In this document: positions 62,277 through 64,000 of the stretch, in pieces | Position numbering within the stretch: position 1 is the first letter of the stretch | Layout of the letters: each line of letters opens with the position of its first letter | DNA from: DASWID01 sp049682815 | GTDB taxonomy: Bacteria; Desulfobacterota_D; UBA1144; Nemesobacterales; CSP1-2 | Length of the DNA stretch: 64,000 nucleotides | Direction of reading: 5' to 3' | Assembly (NCBI GenBank): GCA_049682815.1 | Contig: JBAUII010000011.1 | Coordinates: forward strand, 27,512 to 91,511 | The notes under the pieces: model-generated | What the model was told of the DNA's origin: nothing | Seen by the model: the letters and a program-made list of their open reading frames with translations, nothing else | The model's database searches: none | Position numbers and translations under genes: made by a program

Positions 62277-63338
62277 TTAGTTTAATTTTTCAATCTGTTG
62301 TAAGACCTTTTCGGCTATTTCTAAAAAGGCCCGTGATGCTGGACTTTCGGGATGTGAAATAGCGATTGGTTTCCCCTCATCGCCACCTTTTCGGATCTCA
62401 GGATCAATTGGTATTTCCCCGAGAAAGGGCACATCGAATTCGTCAGCCATTCGCCTTCCGCCACCTCTCCCGAAGATATCGATTGTCATATTAGCTTCCG
62501 GAACTTCAAGATAGCTCATGTTTTCAACTATGCCCAAGACAGGCACGTTTAGCTTTCTGAACATCTGGACTCCGCGCCTAACGTCGATGAGCGCAACATC
62601 CTGGGGTGTTGTAACGATTAAACCGCCACTTAGGGGTACGGTTTGTACGAGGGATAATTGTGCATCTCCCGTGCCTGGAGGCAAATCGACCACGAGGTAA
62701 TCCGTTCCCCTCCAATCAACATCTTCAATGAATTGCTTTACCGCACCGTGAACCATAGGACCTCTCCAGATGACTGTCTCGTCCTGATCTATAAGAAATC
62801 CTATTGACATGAGTTTCAATCCATACTTGTCAAGTGGGATGATCTTCTGTTCAGGAGTAGCTATAGGCTTTTCATTAATACCCATCATAATCGGAGTACT
62901 GGGACCCCAGATGTCAGCGTCCATAAGCCCGATATTGTTTCTCAACTTGGCCATACAAATGGCGAGATTCACCGCGACCGTAGACTTACCTACACCTCCT
63001 TTGCCACTAGCTACCGCTACGTAATATTTAATGTCGGGAAGCTTTGACTTCTCAGCTTTCTTTGTCTGCGGCTGCCCAGGGGAGGTGTGTGTTTCTCTCG
63101 CTCCTATGTTGATGCTTACCTCGGAAACACCTGGCGACTCTAAGAGGGTCTTTCTCACTGATTCCTCGATCTGAGACTCCAGTTTATCATCATGCTTGGG
63201 GAGTAGAATATCCACATTTACCATCGAGCCTTTTATCTCTATCTCTTTTACTAGCCCGAACGAAACTATATCTCTGGTAAATCCTGGGTACTTTACATTT
63301 TTCAGGATGTTTCTTATCTCTTCAGGGCTCAATTCCAT
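62277..63338 (-). CDS. mrp: Mrp/NBP35 family iron-sulfur carrier ATPase, CxxC motif absent
   Basis: A 353-residue protein. The N-terminal MIP18/DUF59 domain (about 1-80) is followed by a linker and a P-loop ATPase with the deviant Walker A GKGGVGKST (residues 112-120) and MDADIWGPSTPIMMG. VVDLPPGTGDAQLSL and TTPQDVALIDVRRG are family blocks. In ApbC/NBP35 proteins a CPxC near VENMS holds the bridging [4Fe-4S] cluster; here the positions read Val279-Pro-Glu-Ala282, so both cysteines are missing. Related lineages such as cyanobacteria also have Mrp proteins without this motif. Its DUF59 partner gene lies just upstream. Confidence 0.9.
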   Translation of the reverse strand: MELSPEEIRNILKNVKYPGFTRDIVSFGLVKEIEIKGSMVNVDILLPKHDDKLESQIEESVRKTLLESPGVSEVSINIGARETHTSPGQPQTKKAEKSKLPDIKYYVAVASGKGGVGKSTVAVNLAICMAKLRNNIGLMDADIWGPSTPIMMGINEKPIATPEQKIIPLDKYGLKLMSIGFLIDQDETVIWRGPMVHGAVKQFIEDVDWRGTDYLVVDLPPGTGDAQLSLVQTVPLSGGLIVTTPQDVALIDVRRGVQMFRKLNVPVLGIVENMSYLEVPEANMTIDIFGRGGGRRMADEFDVPFLGEIPIDPEIRKGGDEGKPIAISHPESPASRAFLEIAEKVLQQIEKLN

Positions 63339-63355
63339 TTCTTAGTGTTTTCCTC

Positions 63356-63760
63356 TCATGCTATACCTAGTCTCTGTTTCGCTTCATCACTCATCATATC
63401 TGGATTCCATGGCGGATCCCAAACTATATCCACAAAAACGTTCTTAGCTCCTATTGGCTTTATAGCCATCTCAGCCTGCTTGGCAATTGTCGCTCCCATA
63501 CCGCATCCCGGTGTAGTGAGGCTCATCTTTATATTTACATTTCTTCCCGATATGCCAATGTCATAGATAAGTCCTAAATCAACAATGTTTACAGGAAGTT
63601 CCGGGTCATATACCGATCTGAGGGCTTCAAATACCTTTTCTTCTGTCAGGGGCTCATCTGTTTCCGTAGACTTTTCAAATTTCGTGAAGGCTACTTGCTT
63701 CTCCTCCGACTCTTTGGGCTTCTCGTCCTTTTTGATATTTATGATTTTTTTCATAGCCAT
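63356..63760 (-). CDS. DUF59/MIP18 iron-sulfur assembly factor
   Basis: A 134-residue protein. After a charged N-terminal tail (about 1-40) comes the MIP18/DUF59 domain: VYDPELPVNIVDLGLIYDI, then NVNIKMSLTTPGCGMG with the conserved Cys, and KNVFVDIVWDPPWNPDMMS. SufT-type proteins of this family help deliver Fe-S clusters. The gene is 17 bases upstream of mrp on the same strand, giving two DUF59 domains in the pair, one free and one fused. The ATG choice is supported by GGAGTAAAT upstream on this strand. Confidence 0.88.
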   Translation of the reverse strand: MAMKKIINIKKDEKPKESEEKQVAFTKFEKSTETDEPLTEEKVFEALRSVYDPELPVNIVDLGLIYDIGISGRNVNIKMSLTTPGCGMGATIAKQAEMAIKPIGAKNVFVDIVWDPPWNPDMMSDEAKQRLGIA

Positions 63761-64000
63761 ATCTATTTACTCCTTAAAGCAGGTCTTTAAGAATCGTGAT
63801 TTTGCACTGGAATAATATGTTACCTGTTAACTTGAATAATATCTAATCGGATTAGAAGACAGTTTACGTTGTTCTATTAATGATTCTCATGATTCTGATT
63901 TCTGTCATAACTATTTAGAAATGTCCTCTTAGTGTATCTAGAATTTCCACTCTGGTACGCATTGGTATTTAGATACGATTACATCTTTTCCAATCTGAAT

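Noticed and set aside
1..64000. tRNA, rRNA, tmRNA and RNase P RNA genes
   Set aside because: I read the intergenic stretches for the usual conserved segments (for example the T-loop GGTTCGAATC and the RNase P GAGGAAAGTC) and did not see them; a covariance search could still find a divergent one.

Overview
The window looks like a chromosomal segment of a Gram-negative, probably uncultivated bacterium with moderate to low G+C. Evidence for an outer membrane is a bifunctional ADP-heptose synthesis enzyme (HldE), a TolC-type channel with an HlyD-type adaptor, and two probable lipoproteins. A 2-oxoglutarate dehydrogenase E1/E2 pair implies an oxidative TCA cycle. The gene mix (Mrp plus DUF59, SirB1, DUF1844, DUF1285, MtnP-PfkB, a Gld-like ABC exporter) suggests a deltaproteobacterial, Desulfobacterota or Dadabacteria-like lineage, but this is inferred from gene content and is not certain. 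I recognised no rRNA, tRNA, prophage or CRISPR array.

Layout. 1-8012: a possible surface-glycan or envelope region with a LarA-like fragment cut by the window edge, a methyltransferase, an alkaline-phosphatase-fold enzyme, a GT4 glycosyltransferase, an HTTM membrane protein fused to a degenerate DCC domain, and a convergent PaaK/CapK-like ligase. 8232-14763: SirB1, a seven-blade FG-GAP lipoprotein, and an ABC ATPase/HlyD/TolC export set with no permease gene; between adaptor and channel lies a G+C-rich stretch with many hairpins. 15111-25768: hemW, DUF1285, the YjbQ and MTH1187 thiamine-related pair, dprA, ugd, topA, recG. 25787-30669: GT2, sucB and sucA. 30873-35288: a four-gene Gld-like ABC system ending in a DUF4340 protein built of three repeats. 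35571-43011: a class III aminotransferase, an aldehyde dehydrogenase and potADBC, which together form a plausible polyamine uptake and degradation module.

43368-54617 is a mixed region: aspS, a transposase remnant beside REP-like repeats, era, nitroreductase, a four-helix-bundle gene between inverted repeats, enoyl-CoA hydratase, an NTF2-like protein, an SDR, two unusual FmdB-like zinc-ribbon paralogues, hisIE, rpoZ and an ornithine cyclodeaminase homologue. 54877-58515 holds an unrecognised protein, mtnP, a PfkB kinase, a TPR lipoprotein and a phasin-like coiled coil. 58600-63760, on the minus strand, holds hsp20, cbpA-type dnaJ, a MerR regulator, DUF1844 and hldE, preceded by mrp and its DUF59 partner.

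Most of the window is ordinary housekeeping DNA. The best leads are the G+C-rich structured stretch at 13190-13530, the interrupted FmdB-type zinc ribbons (50991-51989), the four-helix-bundle cassette (47180-47813), the HTTM-DCC fusion with a lost cysteine, the Mrp protein lacking its cluster-binding CxxC, and three families of short palindromic repeats, one of which supplies the stop codon of hisIE. No complete new defence or mobile system was found.
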